Assembly (NCBI RefSeq): GCF_000620645.1
Contig: NZ_JIAV01000019.1
Span: forward strand, 227,932 to 291,931
From: Nocardioides sp. URHA0032
GTDB lineage: Bacteria; Actinomycetota; Actinomycetes; Propionibacteriales; Nocardioidaceae
Reading direction: 5' to 3'
Length of the DNA: 64,000 nucleotides
The stretch's first letter is position 1, and each line of letters starts with the position of its first letter. Of this stretch, positions 28,542 to 40,200 are shown piece after piece. The notes under the pieces were generated by a model that saw only the letters and a list, made by a program, of their open reading frames with translations, was not told the DNA's origin and searched no databases. The position numbers and the translations under genes are program-made.

Positions 28542-31424
28542 TCAACCAGCCAGGTCGTACACCCCCATCCCCCCACCGAGGTAGCGCCGGGTCTTGAACC
28601 CGGCCGCCGTGCCCTGGAGGAGCCACAGGTCGCCGGTGGCCTTCTCGCGGACGACCAGGTCCGCGTGGCCGGTGAGCTGGATGTCGCTGATGCCGACCAC
28701 CCAGTCGTACGGCGAGAGGTCAAGCCCGAGCGGCTTTCCGCCGGTCAGGCCGCCGGGGCCGTTGCCCGGGAACAGCGTGAGCCTGTTGCCCTGGCGGAAC
28801 AGCGAGTCGGGGGCGCCGTCGCCGTCCCAGCGACCGACCGGGACCTGGCGTCCCGCGTCGATCCGGCCGTGCGCGACGTAGCTCGGGTGCAGCCCGTCGA
28901 GGCCCGCGCCCGGGTAGATCCGGATCGCGCCCCCGGCCGGCTGGCCCATCAGGTCCGGCCAGCCGTCGCCGGTCATGTCGCCGACCGCGCCGAGCAGCCC
29001 CACCCCGGAGAAGCCGTCGGCCAGCTTCACGGGCTTGGCGAAGTGGCCCTTGCCGTCACCGCGGCGCAGGAACAGCGCGCCGGTCTTCGTGTTGCGGTTG
29101 ATCACGTCCGCGAACCCGTCCCGGTCCCAGTCGCCGGCGTTCATCACGAGGTTCGCGTTCGAGAGGTCCATGCCGGTCGCGATCGGGGCGCGGAGCTCGG
29201 TGGTGCCGCTGTTGGGGAACACGGTGAGCCCGGCGCCGGTGCGCGCGACCAGGTCCGGCGTACCGTCCCCGAGCAGCTGGGCGGCGCCGACCAGGGAGCC
29301 GACGCTCGCGATCCGGAGGATCGGGCCGAGCGGGTGGCCGAACGTGCCGTCGCCGTTCGACGGCAGCACGAAGCCGTTCTTGGTGTCGGCGTCGCGCGCG
29401 AACAGGTCGGTGTCCCCGTCCCCGTCGAAGTCACCGAGGCCGGTGACGGCGGTCCACCGGTCCCAGCTCCCGATGCTCGACTTCTTCGCGAAGCCCTTGC
29501 CGGTGCCGGGGTGCAGCCAGACGGTCCCGTCCTTGGCCCGACCGAGCAGGTCGGCCTTGCCGTCCCCGGTGACGTCACCGGCGCCGACGAGGGCGGTGTA
29601 GCCGCCCCAGACCGTGCCGAGGCGCTGCACGCGGAACCGTCCGTCACCGCGGCCGTAGAGCGCGTCCAGCCGCCCGGTGTCCGGCCAGCGGGCGACCAGG
29701 TCGTTCCGGCCGTCTCCGTTCAGGTCGCCGGCCGCGGTGACCAGGTCGTGCCCGGCCAGCTGCCTGATCGTGCTGACGGCGGCACCGAAGGCGCCCTTGC
29801 CGTTGCCCGGGCGGACCTCAGCGGTGCCGTCGCCGTCCACGACCACGAGGTCGCCGACGCCGTCGCCGGTGACGTCCGGCGTGGTGATGACCGTCTGGTC
29901 CGAGGTGAGTCCGGACGCCGCGGGTACGCCGGTGCCGAACGCCGTGAGCCCGCCGGTCGGGATCACGAAGCCCTGGCCGTCGCTGGCGCGCCGGACCACC
30001 AGGTCGGGGTGCGACGAGCCGGCGAGGTTCGACTCCAGCTCGCGCCCGGACCAGCCGCGCTGCGCCTCGGCGGCGAGCCGGCGGATCTGCGGGATCTTGG
30101 CGTAGAGGTACCGGCCGGGACAGGCCGTCGAGGCCGCGTCGCGGTGGCCGTTGATCGCCTCGAAGTAGCGCGAGCCAACCCACTGCTTGGTCGAGGACGC
30201 GTCCACGCCGTGGAGGGACAGCTTCCACGCGAACAGCGCGCCGTACGCCTGCACCATCGCCTGGCTGGGCTGCTTGATGTCGTAGTTGCCGATCGCCGAC
30301 ATCGCGAACGCGTAGTCGTTGTAGTTCAGGGTGTGCGCACCGACCACCGGGCGGTCGATGCCGCCGTACCGGCCCTCCCAGATGCGGCCGAAGCGGTCGA
30401 CCAGGAAGTTGTAGCCGATGTCGGACCAGCCGCGGGACTGGGTGTGGTAGGCGTAGATGCTGCGCAGGATCGCGGGCACCTCATCCCGGGTGTAGTCGTT
30501 GGCGTTCACCGTGTGGTGGACGAAGCCGGCGTGCACCTCGAAGTAGTGCAGCGAGCTCTTGTCGCGCATGCGCTCGTCCGCGCCCCACTGGGCCCGGGAG
30601 AAGATCTGCGGCTTCGGGGTGAACGTCGCAGCGGACAGGTCGATCCGGTCCGAGCCGCCGGTGCCCTCGCCGTCGTCGGTGGCGATGGTGGTGCTCGTGC
30701 TCGGTACGGCGTCGCCCGGCGTACCGTCCATCGACGTCGTGTCGAGCGCGGGCTTCTCCATGGCCGAGCGCGCGGCCCGGCCCGGGTCGACCACGGCCAG
30801 CTTCAGGTCGGCCGGGAGCGCGTTAAGGGTGGTCGCGACCTTCACCTGGACCTGGTCGACGTCGCCGACCAGCAGCTCGTCGGTGCCGGGGCGCGCGTGC
30901 CGCGCCTCCTCCGAGCCCGGGTCCGGACCGTGGTCGTCGTGGTACTCGAGGTCCAGCCAGCCCGACCAGCTGTCGCCGGTGCGGGTCCGGACCTGCAGCG
31001 TGATGTCGCCTTCGGGCAGCTGGGTGCCGTGCGCCCAGGTCACGCCGACGGTGCCGTAGCCGGAGACCGGCTCGGGGAGGCTGGTCAGCGTCGGCTGCCC
31101 ACCGAGGGCGCCGGCCTTGCCGCGGGCCAGCGGCGCCCGCTCGACCTCGAGGCGGGCGTGCGGCTGCCCGGGCGGCGCGGTGAGCTGGTGCTCGTCGACC
31201 GTCGGGTCGACGACCGCGGTCGGGACCTTGGCCGGCCGCTCGGCGGCGCGCGTGTACGCCGCGAGGTCGCCCTGCAGCGGCGCCTGGCCGTACTGGCCGC
31301 TCGGGCTCTCGCGGACCACGTCGAGGCTCACGACGCTGGCCGCCGGGGTGAGGGCGGCGATGACGACACCGAGCGCCAGGAACTGCTGGCAGGCGGTGAC
31401 GAAGCTGGACTTGCTGGGAGGCAT
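28542..31424 (-). CDS. Secreted N-acetylmuramoyl-L-alanine amidase with FG-GAP/VCBS propeller
   Basis: A 960-aa exported protein. After a hydrophobic signal segment (about 8-30) and a low-complexity region comes a PGRP/amidase-2 domain (about 275-445) with likely zinc ligands H303 or H304, H427 (INGHRDA) and C435 (TACPG), expected to cut the bond between muramic acid and peptide. About nine Ca-binding FG-GAP/VCBS repeats of the D-x-[NTD]-GDG-x-x-DL type follow (about 475-955) and would form a beta-propeller for binding wall polymers. The start at 31424 has CTGGAG upstream; the longer reading from 31562 runs into regulatory DNA. Confidence 0.92.
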   Translation of the reverse strand: MPPSKSSFVTACQQFLALGVVIAALTPAASVVSLDVVRESPSGQYGQAPLQGDLAAYTRAAERPAKVPTAVVDPTVDEHQLTAPPGQPHARLEVERAPLARGKAGALGGQPTLTSLPEPVSGYGTVGVTWAHGTQLPEGDITLQVRTRTGDSWSGWLDLEYHDDHGPDPGSEEARHARPGTDELLVGDVDQVQVKVATTLNALPADLKLAVVDPGRAARSAMEKPALDTTSMDGTPGDAVPSTSTTIATDDGEGTGGSDRIDLSAATFTPKPQIFSRAQWGADERMRDKSSLHYFEVHAGFVHHTVNANDYTRDEVPAILRSIYAYHTQSRGWSDIGYNFLVDRFGRIWEGRYGGIDRPVVGAHTLNYNDYAFAMSAIGNYDIKQPSQAMVQAYGALFAWKLSLHGVDASSTKQWVGSRYFEAINGHRDAASTACPGRYLYAKIPQIRRLAAEAQRGWSGRELESNLAGSSHPDLVVRRASDGQGFVIPTGGLTAFGTGVPAASGLTSDQTVITTPDVTGDGVGDLVVVDGDGTAEVRPGNGKGAFGAAVSTIRQLAGHDLVTAAGDLNGDGRNDLVARWPDTGRLDALYGRGDGRFRVQRLGTVWGGYTALVGAGDVTGDGKADLLGRAKDGTVWLHPGTGKGFAKKSSIGSWDRWTAVTGLGDFDGDGDTDLFARDADTKNGFVLPSNGDGTFGHPLGPILRIASVGSLVGAAQLLGDGTPDLVARTGAGLTVFPNSGTTELRAPIATGMDLSNANLVMNAGDWDRDGFADVINRNTKTGALFLRRGDGKGHFAKPVKLADGFSGVGLLGAVGDMTGDGWPDLMGQPAGGAIRIYPGAGLDGLHPSYVAHGRIDAGRQVPVGRWDGDGAPDSLFRQGNRLTLFPGNGPGGLTGGKPLGLDLSPYDWVVGISDIQLTGHADLVVREKATGDLWLLQGTAAGFKTRRYLGGGMGVYDLAG

Positions 31425-31451
31425 TCGGGTACTCCAGTGTGCGCGGGGAAG

Positions 31452-31478
31452 TTCACACGAGACGCAACTTTCACACGC
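31452..31478. promoter_or_regulatory. Direct repeat TTCACACG upstream of the amidase gene
   Basis: TTCACACGA (31452-31460) and TTCACACGC (31470-31478) are spaced exactly 18 bp, about two helical turns, and lie 28-54 bp before the amidase start. They resemble the GTCACAnnn direct repeats described for MtrA sites at dnaA and fbpB of M. tuberculosis. Assignment to MtrA is inference. Confidence 0.4.
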
Positions 31479-31607
31479 GCAACACTGGGCACGGAAGGGA
31501 AACTGAGTAACTACAAAGGTGTAATTTCCACTCGACACGCCGATGATTCCTAGATTTGTCAAGAAATCTCAGGTGTGTAATTCGCCGGGTCCGGGTGCCG
31601 AAATGCC

Positions 31608-31668
31608 GTAGTCCCTGGCGAAAATGTCGTCGGACCACCCGATCCGCGACATTTCCGGCAGGGACTAC
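31608..31668. repeat. 61-nt long hairpin/inverted repeat
   Basis: The arm 31608-31629 (GTAGTCCCTGGCGAAAATGTCG) matches the reverse complement of 31647-31668 at 20 of 22 positions. CGGA (31631-31634) and TCCG (31643-31646) extend the stem inwards, leaving an 8-nt loop and one bulged base. It lies more than 100 bp from the nearest coding end on either side and has no T-run, so it is not a simple terminator. Confidence 0.85.
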
Positions 31669-31712
31669 GTCGACGGGACGGGTGATCGCCGGGACCGGCA
31701 GCGCGGACCACC

Positions 31713-31766
31713 GGTCTCGATACGCGGGTCCGCGAGCTCGTTCCTCGCTCGCGCCGCTACTCGACC
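31713..31766. repeat. Second copy of the TCTCGATACGC dispersed repeat
   Basis: GGTCTCGATACGC (31713-31725) and GCTACTCGACC (31756-31766) bracket a GC-rich core with CTCGCTCGC. The same outer pieces occur at the left end of the window. The element lies downstream of the wzt operon. No transposase or ORF is associated. Confidence 0.55.
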
Positions 31767-31778
31767 TGGCGCCTGGTC

Positions 31779-31802
31779 AGGTCCCGAGCAAGCTCGGGAC
31801 CT
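31779..31802 (-). terminator. Terminator of the galactan/ABC operon
   Basis: AGGTCCCGAGC (31779-31789) pairs perfectly with GCTCGGGACCT (31792-31802): an 11-bp stem with a minimal loop, seven bases downstream of the wzt stop on the minus strand. Confidence 0.75.
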
Positions 31803-31808
31803 GGGCGC

Positions 31809-32597
31809 TCAGATGTCGGCGCCGAGCTCCTCGTCGGCGTCCTCGGAGCCGAGCTCCTCCTCGGTCTCGCCGCCGTCGTACTTGACGAACTTGATGCCCG
31901 CGTCGACGCCGCCGTCGAAGGCGAGGCGGCCCTGCTCGAGGACGATCACCCGGTCGCACATCTTGCGGACCGAGCCGGCCGCGTGGCTGACGTAGAAGAG
32001 GGTGCGGCCGCCGTCGCGGACCTCCTGCATCTTCTCCAGGCACTTCTGCTTGAAGGGCCGGTCCCCTACCGCGAGCACCTCGTCGGCGAGGAAGATGTCG
32101 GAGTCGACGTGGATGGCCACCGCGAAGCCGAGGCGGGCGAACATGCCCGAGGAGTAGTGGCCGACCGGGGAGTCCAGGAACTTGCCGATGTCGGCGAACG
32201 CGACGATGTCGTCGAACTTGCGGCTCGTCTCCGCCTCGCTCATGCCGAGCACGGCGGCGTTCAGGTAGATGTTCTCCCGGCCGGTGAGCTGCGGGTGGAA
32301 GCCGGCGCCGGTCGCGATCAGCCCGGAGATCCGCCCGCGGGTGAGCACCCGGCCGCTGTCGGGCCGCATGATGCCGTTGATCAGCTTGAGCAGCGTGCTC
32401 TTGCCGGACCCGTTGAGGCCCATCAGCCCGATGGACTCACCCTGCTCGACCGTGAAGGACACGTCGTCCACGGCCTTGAACGTGTCACTGATGTCCTGGC
32501 GGCGCAGCGCGGCCACGGTCATCTGCTTGAACGTGCGGTGGTAGCGCAGCGTGAACGACTTCGTCGCGTTCTCGACAACGATCGACTGGGTGCCCAT
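31809..32597 (-). CDS. wzt: ABC transporter ATP-binding protein, Wzt type (polysaccharide export)
   Basis: The 262-aa ATPase of a polysaccharide exporter has Walker A GLNGSGKST, the signature region YSSGMFARLGFA and Walker B IFLADEVLAVGD. An acidic C-terminal tail follows (from about 245, EEELGSEDADEELGADI), with no added carbohydrate-binding domain. The start overlaps the permease stop by one base (TGATG). In mycobacteria the equivalent pair (Rv3781/Rv3783) exports lipid-linked galactan; glf and glfT2 in the same operon argue for that role here. Confidence 0.92.
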   Translation of the reverse strand: MGTQSIVVENATKSFTLRYHRTFKQMTVAALRRQDISDTFKAVDDVSFTVEQGESIGLMGLNGSGKSTLLKLINGIMRPDSGRVLTRGRISGLIATGAGFHPQLTGRENIYLNAAVLGMSEAETSRKFDDIVAFADIGKFLDSPVGHYSSGMFARLGFAVAIHVDSDIFLADEVLAVGDRPFKQKCLEKMQEVRDGGRTLFYVSHAAGSVRKMCDRVIVLEQGRLAFDGGVDAGIKFVKYDGGETEEELGSEDADEELGADI

Positions 32598-33503
32598 CAG
32601 AGCCGCTCCGGGATCTTGTTCTCGAGCCGCGAGAAGACCAGCTGGCCGACGCCCAGGACGACCAGGCAGATCCCGAGACCGATGATGCTGCGGGTGAAGA
32701 GGTGGTCGGGCAGGTGCGCGGCGATCGTCGCCTGGGGATCGTCGGTCGAGCCGACCCAGAACGCACGCTGCACGAGCAGCACGGCCTCGGCGATCGGGTT
32801 CGCGAGGTAGAACTCGGTGTGGCCGTGGAAGCGCTCGGCGACCAGGCTGTAGGGGTAGATCATCGGGACGCCGAAGCGGACCAGGTTCGTCATGATCGAC
32901 GCGACGTTCGAGACGTCGCGGAAGAACACGTTGGCGGCGCTGAAGAGCAGCGCCATCGCCGTGCCCAGGGTCATGATGATCGCCAGCGCGAGCACCAGGG
33001 CCACGACGCCGGCGAGCTCGGGAGTCCAGCCGGTGATCACGCAGACGGCGGTGAGGATCACGAACTGCGGCAGCATGTGGTACGCCGACACCAGCATCGA
33101 GGCGACCGGGAACATCTCCCGCGGCACCGCCATCTTCTGGACGAGCGTCTTGTTGCGGACGATCGAGCGGGTGCCGGCGTTGAACGTCTCGTTGAAGAAG
33201 TGGACCAGGATGATCCCGCAGAACATGTGGATCGCGAAGTTCGGCACGTCCTGGTGGAGCTGGAACAGCACCCCCATCACGAAGTAGTAGATGAAGAACT
33301 GCGTGAGCGGGTTGACGTAGGACCACAGCAGGCCGAGGAGCGAGCCCTGGTAGCGCGCGCTGATCTCCCGGCGGACCAGCAGCCGCAGCAGGTAGCGCCG
33401 CCGGAAGACCTCGAACAGGCCCGTCGACGCCGACGGGGGGCTCAGCGGGGCGTCGACGTGGTGCACCGGCCGGGCCGGGGTGTCGCCGAGCGGCTGGACG
33501 ACG

Positions 33504-33511
<8 letters not shown>
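32597..33511 (-). CDS. wzm: ABC-2 permease, Wzm type (polysaccharide export)
   Basis: The 304-aa membrane subunit of the exporter has six predicted hydrophobic segments (from about 62) and the ABC-2 features EISARYQGSLLGLLWSYVNPL near the N terminus. It pairs with Wzt to move a lipid-linked polysaccharide, probably galactofuranan, across the membrane. It overlaps the upstream glycosyltransferase gene by 8 nt and wzt by 1 nt, so all are on one transcript. Confidence 0.92.
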
Positions 33512-36700
<3,189 letters not shown>

Positions 36701-37609
36701 TCAGTCTACGGATCGGGACGGCACGACCCGCATTCCCCGCGCGTCGCGCATGGCGCGGATCACATTGCGCGCCTCGGCCCGCCCGCCGCGCACCGGGCTG
36801 AGCGCGACGACCGCGGCGGTGATCAGCCAGGGCTTGGCCCGCACCAGCGCGTTCTCGCCGTACCGCAGGTGCACCGCGAACAGGTTGCGGTACATGAAGT
36901 ACCCCTTCCAGCCGCTCAGGTCGTGCTGCTGGTCGAAGTCGAGCTGGCGGACCAGGACCGCGTCGCGGACCGCCCAGATCCGGTGGCCGGCGCGGCGGGC
37001 GCGGAGCGCGTAGTCGACGTCATCGTAGAAGATGAAGAACGACGGGTCGGGCAGCCCGATCTCGTCGATGACCCGGCGCCGCACCATGAAGCCCTCGAAC
37101 GCCACGTTGTGCACCTCGACCCGGTGCGGCATCAGGTGGCGGTGGGCGTACTCCGTCTCGACCATCGCGGTCTTCGGCCGGATCGCGAGCGGGTTCGCGA
37201 GGTCGAACCTGACCGCGGCCTTCTCGACCAGGGCTCCCGCGGTGTCCTCGCGGACCGCCATCAGGCAGGACTCGTCCTGGGCGAGCAGGACGCCCAGGCA
37301 ATCGGGCGCGGGGATGACGTCGTCGTCCATCAGCCAGATCCGGTCGAAGCCCTGCTCGTACGCCGCCGCCACCCCCCGGTGGAAGCCGCCCGCGCCGCCG
37401 AGGTTCGACTCCGGCCGGATCACCTGGAGGCCGGGGTTGGTCGCCGCCGAGAGCACCTGCGGCGTGTGGTCCGTGCTGGCGTTGTCCACGACGAGCACCG
37501 CGTCGGGCAGCGGGTCGAGCGCGCCCAGGCCGGCGAGCATCGGGGCCAGCAGGTCGGCCCGGTTGTACGTGACGACCACGATCGCGACGGACTCGCGCGG
37601 CTCGCTCAC
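36701..37609 (-). CDS. Family 2 glycosyltransferase (galactan operon)
   Basis: A 302-aa GT-A enzyme with IVVVTYNRADLLAPML, LVVDNASTDHT, NLGGAGGFHRGV and the metal site LMDDDVIPAPD. A second acidic motif, FIFYDDVDYALR, lies near residue 200. No membrane helix is obvious apart from a hydrophobic stretch near the C terminus. The GTG at 37609 overlaps the preceding GT2 stop (GTGA). It may act in galactan priming or add another sugar; the exact link is unknown. Confidence 0.85.
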   Translation of the reverse strand: MSEPRESVAIVVVTYNRADLLAPMLAGLGALDPLPDAVLVVDNASTDHTPQVLSAATNPGLQVIRPESNLGGAGGFHRGVAAAYEQGFDRIWLMDDDVIPAPDCLGVLLAQDESCLMAVREDTAGALVEKAAVRFDLANPLAIRPKTAMVETEYAHRHLMPHRVEVHNVAFEGFMVRRRVIDEIGLPDPSFFIFYDDVDYALRARRAGHRIWAVRDAVLVRQLDFDQQHDLSGWKGYFMYRNLFAVHLRYGENALVRAKPWLITAAVVALSPVRGGRAEARNVIRAMRDARGMRVVPSRSVD

Positions 37610-38568
37610 AGGTATCTCCGGTGCCCGGTGAAGTCGCCTCGGAGAGCGGCCGTCATGGCGCGCAGGCTGAGCCGGATCCGGTGCGGGCTCGGCCGGGTGA
37701 AGGCGTAGAACCACACGGTCTTTCCGACGAAGGCCAGCGCGTACGGCCAGCCGCGGTACTCGCGCAGGTTGAGCAGGTTGTTGCGGGCCATGCAGTAGTG
37801 CTTGAGGTCGCTCGGGCTGTGGTTGTACGTCGTCCGCCCGAACATCATCGGCGTTCCCAGGCTGCCGACCGCCGGGTGCCGCACCTGCGCGCCGACCACG
37901 GTGGCGATCCGGGCGCCGGCCTTCTCGGCGCGCAGCCGGTACTCGTGGTCGTCGCCCCAGATGAAGTACTCGGACCGGGGCAGCCCGATCCGCTCGACGA
38001 GGGCACGGGTGACGAGCACGCCGTTGAAGGGGATCACGATGCCGTCGATGCGGCCGTTCCGCGCGGCCGCCTCGACGTCGGCCAGCCGGTGCACCACCTT
38101 GGTGCCGCCCGGCAGCCGGATCGGGAACACCAGCCGGCCGGGCTCCGCCTCGTCGACGACCAACGGTCCCCAGAAGTCCAGGTCGGTCTCGCCGAGCAGG
38201 GTCTCGAGGCAGCCGGGGTCCGGCAGGCCGTCGTCGTCCATCAGCCAGACCAGGTCGGCGCCGCGCTCCACCGCCCACTCCAGGCCGTCGTGGAACCCCC
38301 GCGCACCCCCGCCGTTCTCGACGAGGGTGCGGCCGAGGACCGGCACCGTCGGGTGCTCGTCGCCGGGATCGCGGTCGGCCAGCGTCGAGAGCCACTCCCC
38401 CGTGCCGTCGGTCGAGGCGTTGTCGACCACCAGGACCTCGGCCAGCCCAGGTTCCCCCTCCAGCCGCTCGAGCAGCCGCTGCAGCAGGTCGAGCCGGTTG
38501 AACGTGACCACCACCGCCGCGATGCGGGGCTGCGCTGGCTGCGCGGGCTGCTCGGTCACGGCGACCAC
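37606..38568 (-). CDS. Family 2 glycosyltransferase, GlfT1-like candidate
   Basis: A 320-aa GT-A enzyme with AAVVVTFNRLDLLQRLL, NGGGARGFHDGLEWA and the metal site LVWLMDDDG. The later motifs IPFNGVLVTRALVERIGLP, FIWGDDHEYRLRAEKAG and MARNNLLNLREY resemble, from memory, GlfT1, which adds the first galactofuranoses to the lipid-linked primer. It is the first gene of the galactan operon. GlfT1 identity is inference from these motifs and from glf/glfT2 next door. Confidence 0.75.
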   Translation of the reverse strand: MVAVTEQPAQPAQPRIAAVVVTFNRLDLLQRLLERLEGEPGLAEVLVVDNASTDGTGEWLSTLADRDPGDEHPTVPVLGRTLVENGGGARGFHDGLEWAVERGADLVWLMDDDGLPDPGCLETLLGETDLDFWGPLVVDEAEPGRLVFPIRLPGGTKVVHRLADVEAAARNGRIDGIVIPFNGVLVTRALVERIGLPRSEYFIWGDDHEYRLRAEKAGARIATVVGAQVRHPAVGSLGTPMMFGRTTYNHSPSDLKHYCMARNNLLNLREYRGWPYALAFVGKTVWFYAFTRPSPHRIRLSLRAMTAALRGDFTGHRRYL

Positions 38569-38676
38569 CCTAGGGGGCGGCCTGCGCGCGCTCGTCGGGG
38601 GCGAGCCGGCGGTGGGGCGTGGGTCACTGTGGTCACCCGCCGGGACCGACCGCCGGCCGCCGACCGGTCAGGGCCC

Positions 38677-40098
38677 TCAGCAGGCGGTGTCGAGGTCGTC
38701 GGCCTCGTTGGCGGCGTACCCGTCGCCGAGCGAGCCGATCGAGCCGCCGGTGACGGTGGCGTCCTTGTGCTGCTTCGACTTCGCCGGCGGCGGTGCGGTG
38801 CCCTCGGCCCTGTCGATCGCGCCGGCGACCTTGTGCCTGATCAGCTTGATGTCGGGGTCGGCCGTGTTGATCATCGGCGGCACGAGCGACAGCGTCGAGA
38901 CCTGCTGGCCGCGTGCCTTCAGGGCGAGCTGGATGAACCGGTCGACCTCGCTGGCCGGGATGTTCGTGGAGATCATCGCGGAGCTGGCCTGCGCGATCGA
39001 CTCGAAGTTGCGGACGGCGACCTGCGGGCTGATCTGCTGCAGCATCGCGTTCATCACGCACTTCTGGCGGGCCATCCGCGAGTAGTCGTCGGAGTCGTCG
39101 CGGGCGCGGGCGAACCAGAGCGTGTCGTGGCCGTCCAGCTTCCGGACCCCGGGCTGGATGTAGCCGGTCACGTCGTCGCCGAGGCCGCCGACCGGGATCG
39201 GCTGGCGCACGTTCAGGGTCACGCCGCCGACGGCGTCCACGAGGTCCTTGAAGCCCTCGAGGTTGACCATCGCCCAGTAGTTGATCTTCAGGCCGGTGAT
39301 GCCCTCGATCGCCATGATCGTGGCGTCGACGCCCGGGTTGTCGGAGTGCGGGAACAGCTCGGTGTTGTCGCCGGCCCAGGTGCTCACGCCGTTGAGGTAG
39401 TCCGCGTCGAAGCCGTGCGGGAACTGCTGGTGCATCACCGAGCCCTTCGCGAACGGGAAGTTCTGCATGTTGCGGGGCAGCGAGATCAGCACCGTGCGGC
39501 CGGTGTCGGCGTCGATGCTGGCGACCGTCATCGAGTCGGGGCGCAGGCCCCAGCGGCCGGCGCCCGAGTCACCGCCGAGCAGCAGCACGTTGTAGCGGCC
39601 GTCGTGCGCACCGGTGACGGTGTCGCCGCCGAACATGGTGAGGATGAAGTCGCGCTGCACGCCGACCAGGTGGGCGCCGAAGAGCAGGGTGCCGGCGACG
39701 GTCAGGCACAGGACGCCGTTGACCCCGACCACCGCGCGGCGGTGTCCCATCGAGAGCGTGAGCGGCTGGCCGACCCGCCAGGCGTCGAAGAACAGCAGCG
39801 CCCAGCCGGTCGCGAGCGCCATCAGGACCAGGCGCAGCCAGAAGAGGAAGAACGGTGTGGAGGCGAACCAGAAGAACAGCTCGTGCCAGAAGACGCCGAC
39901 CAGCAGGGTGCCGAGGAAGACCGCCCAGCCGGCCACCCAGACGTAGAGCGCGGTGAGGCCGACCCGGCGGTTGCCGGCGACGATCTGCGCCGAGCCCGGC
40001 AGGACGAGCGTCATCAGCATCAGGGCCATGGCCCTGCGGAAGCGCACCCGAGCGGCACGGTCGAGCGCGGAGGACCCGGGGGAAGAGACGGGTGGCAT
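38677..40098 (-). CDS. LytR-CpsA-Psr (LCP) family protein with several membrane segments
   Basis: LCP enzymes attach lipid-linked glycopolymers to peptidoglycan or other acceptors outside the cell. The 473-aa product has the LCP core (NVLLLGGDSGAGRWGLRPDSMTVAS, TVLISLPRNMQNFPF, GGVTLNV, LDGHDTLWFARARDDSDDYSRMARQ) in about 150-400. Unlike standard members, which have a single N-terminal anchor, it has about four hydrophobic segments before the core. The ATG at 40098 was chosen because GAGAGG lies upstream; the next in-frame start is 60 bp further out. Confidence 0.88.
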   Translation of the reverse strand: MPPVSSPGSSALDRAARVRFRRAMALMLMTLVLPGSAQIVAGNRRVGLTALYVWVAGWAVFLGTLLVGVFWHELFFWFASTPFFLFWLRLVLMALATGWALLFFDAWRVGQPLTLSMGHRRAVVGVNGVLCLTVAGTLLFGAHLVGVQRDFILTMFGGDTVTGAHDGRYNVLLLGGDSGAGRWGLRPDSMTVASIDADTGRTVLISLPRNMQNFPFAKGSVMHQQFPHGFDADYLNGVSTWAGDNTELFPHSDNPGVDATIMAIEGITGLKINYWAMVNLEGFKDLVDAVGGVTLNVRQPIPVGGLGDDVTGYIQPGVRKLDGHDTLWFARARDDSDDYSRMARQKCVMNAMLQQISPQVAVRNFESIAQASSAMISTNIPASEVDRFIQLALKARGQQVSTLSLVPPMINTADPDIKLIRHKVAGAIDRAEGTAPPPAKSKQHKDATVTGGSIGSLGDGYAANEADDLDTAC

Positions 40099-40160
40099 CG
40101 AGATGCCTCTCTGCGACAGGTGGAGCGGGGAAGTGGTGGTGCTGACCGCCAGTATCACCA

Positions 40161-40175
40161 GTCACACCCGTCACA
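40161..40175. promoter_or_regulatory. GTCACA direct repeat upstream of the LCP gene
   Basis: GTCACA occurs at 40161-40166 and 40170-40175, a 9-bp direct repeat like that reported for MtrA binding at M. tuberculosis dnaA and fbpB. A GATACT hexamer lies beside it on the minus strand and could be the -10 of the LCP promoter. MtrA control is inference. Confidence 0.4.
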
Positions 40176-40200
40176 CGCGGTCGCGACGCGCCGGGACGCC

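Larger units (their letters stand above)
31425..31808. other. 384-bp intergenic region between amidase and wzt
   Basis: Part of this gap (about 31500-31670) is clearly more AT-rich than its surroundings. It holds the amidase promoter with TTCACACG repeats, two copies of GTGTAATT (about 31520 and 31575), a long hairpin at 31608-31668, a dispersed repeat at 31713-31766 and the wzt terminator at 31779-31802. No gene is credible here. Confidence 0.6.

Noticed and set aside
38569..38676. Terminator hairpin CCGGCGG/CCGCCGG in the gap before the galactan operon
   Set aside because: A stem of 7 bp with a loop of about 25 nt is at chance level in DNA this GC-rich.
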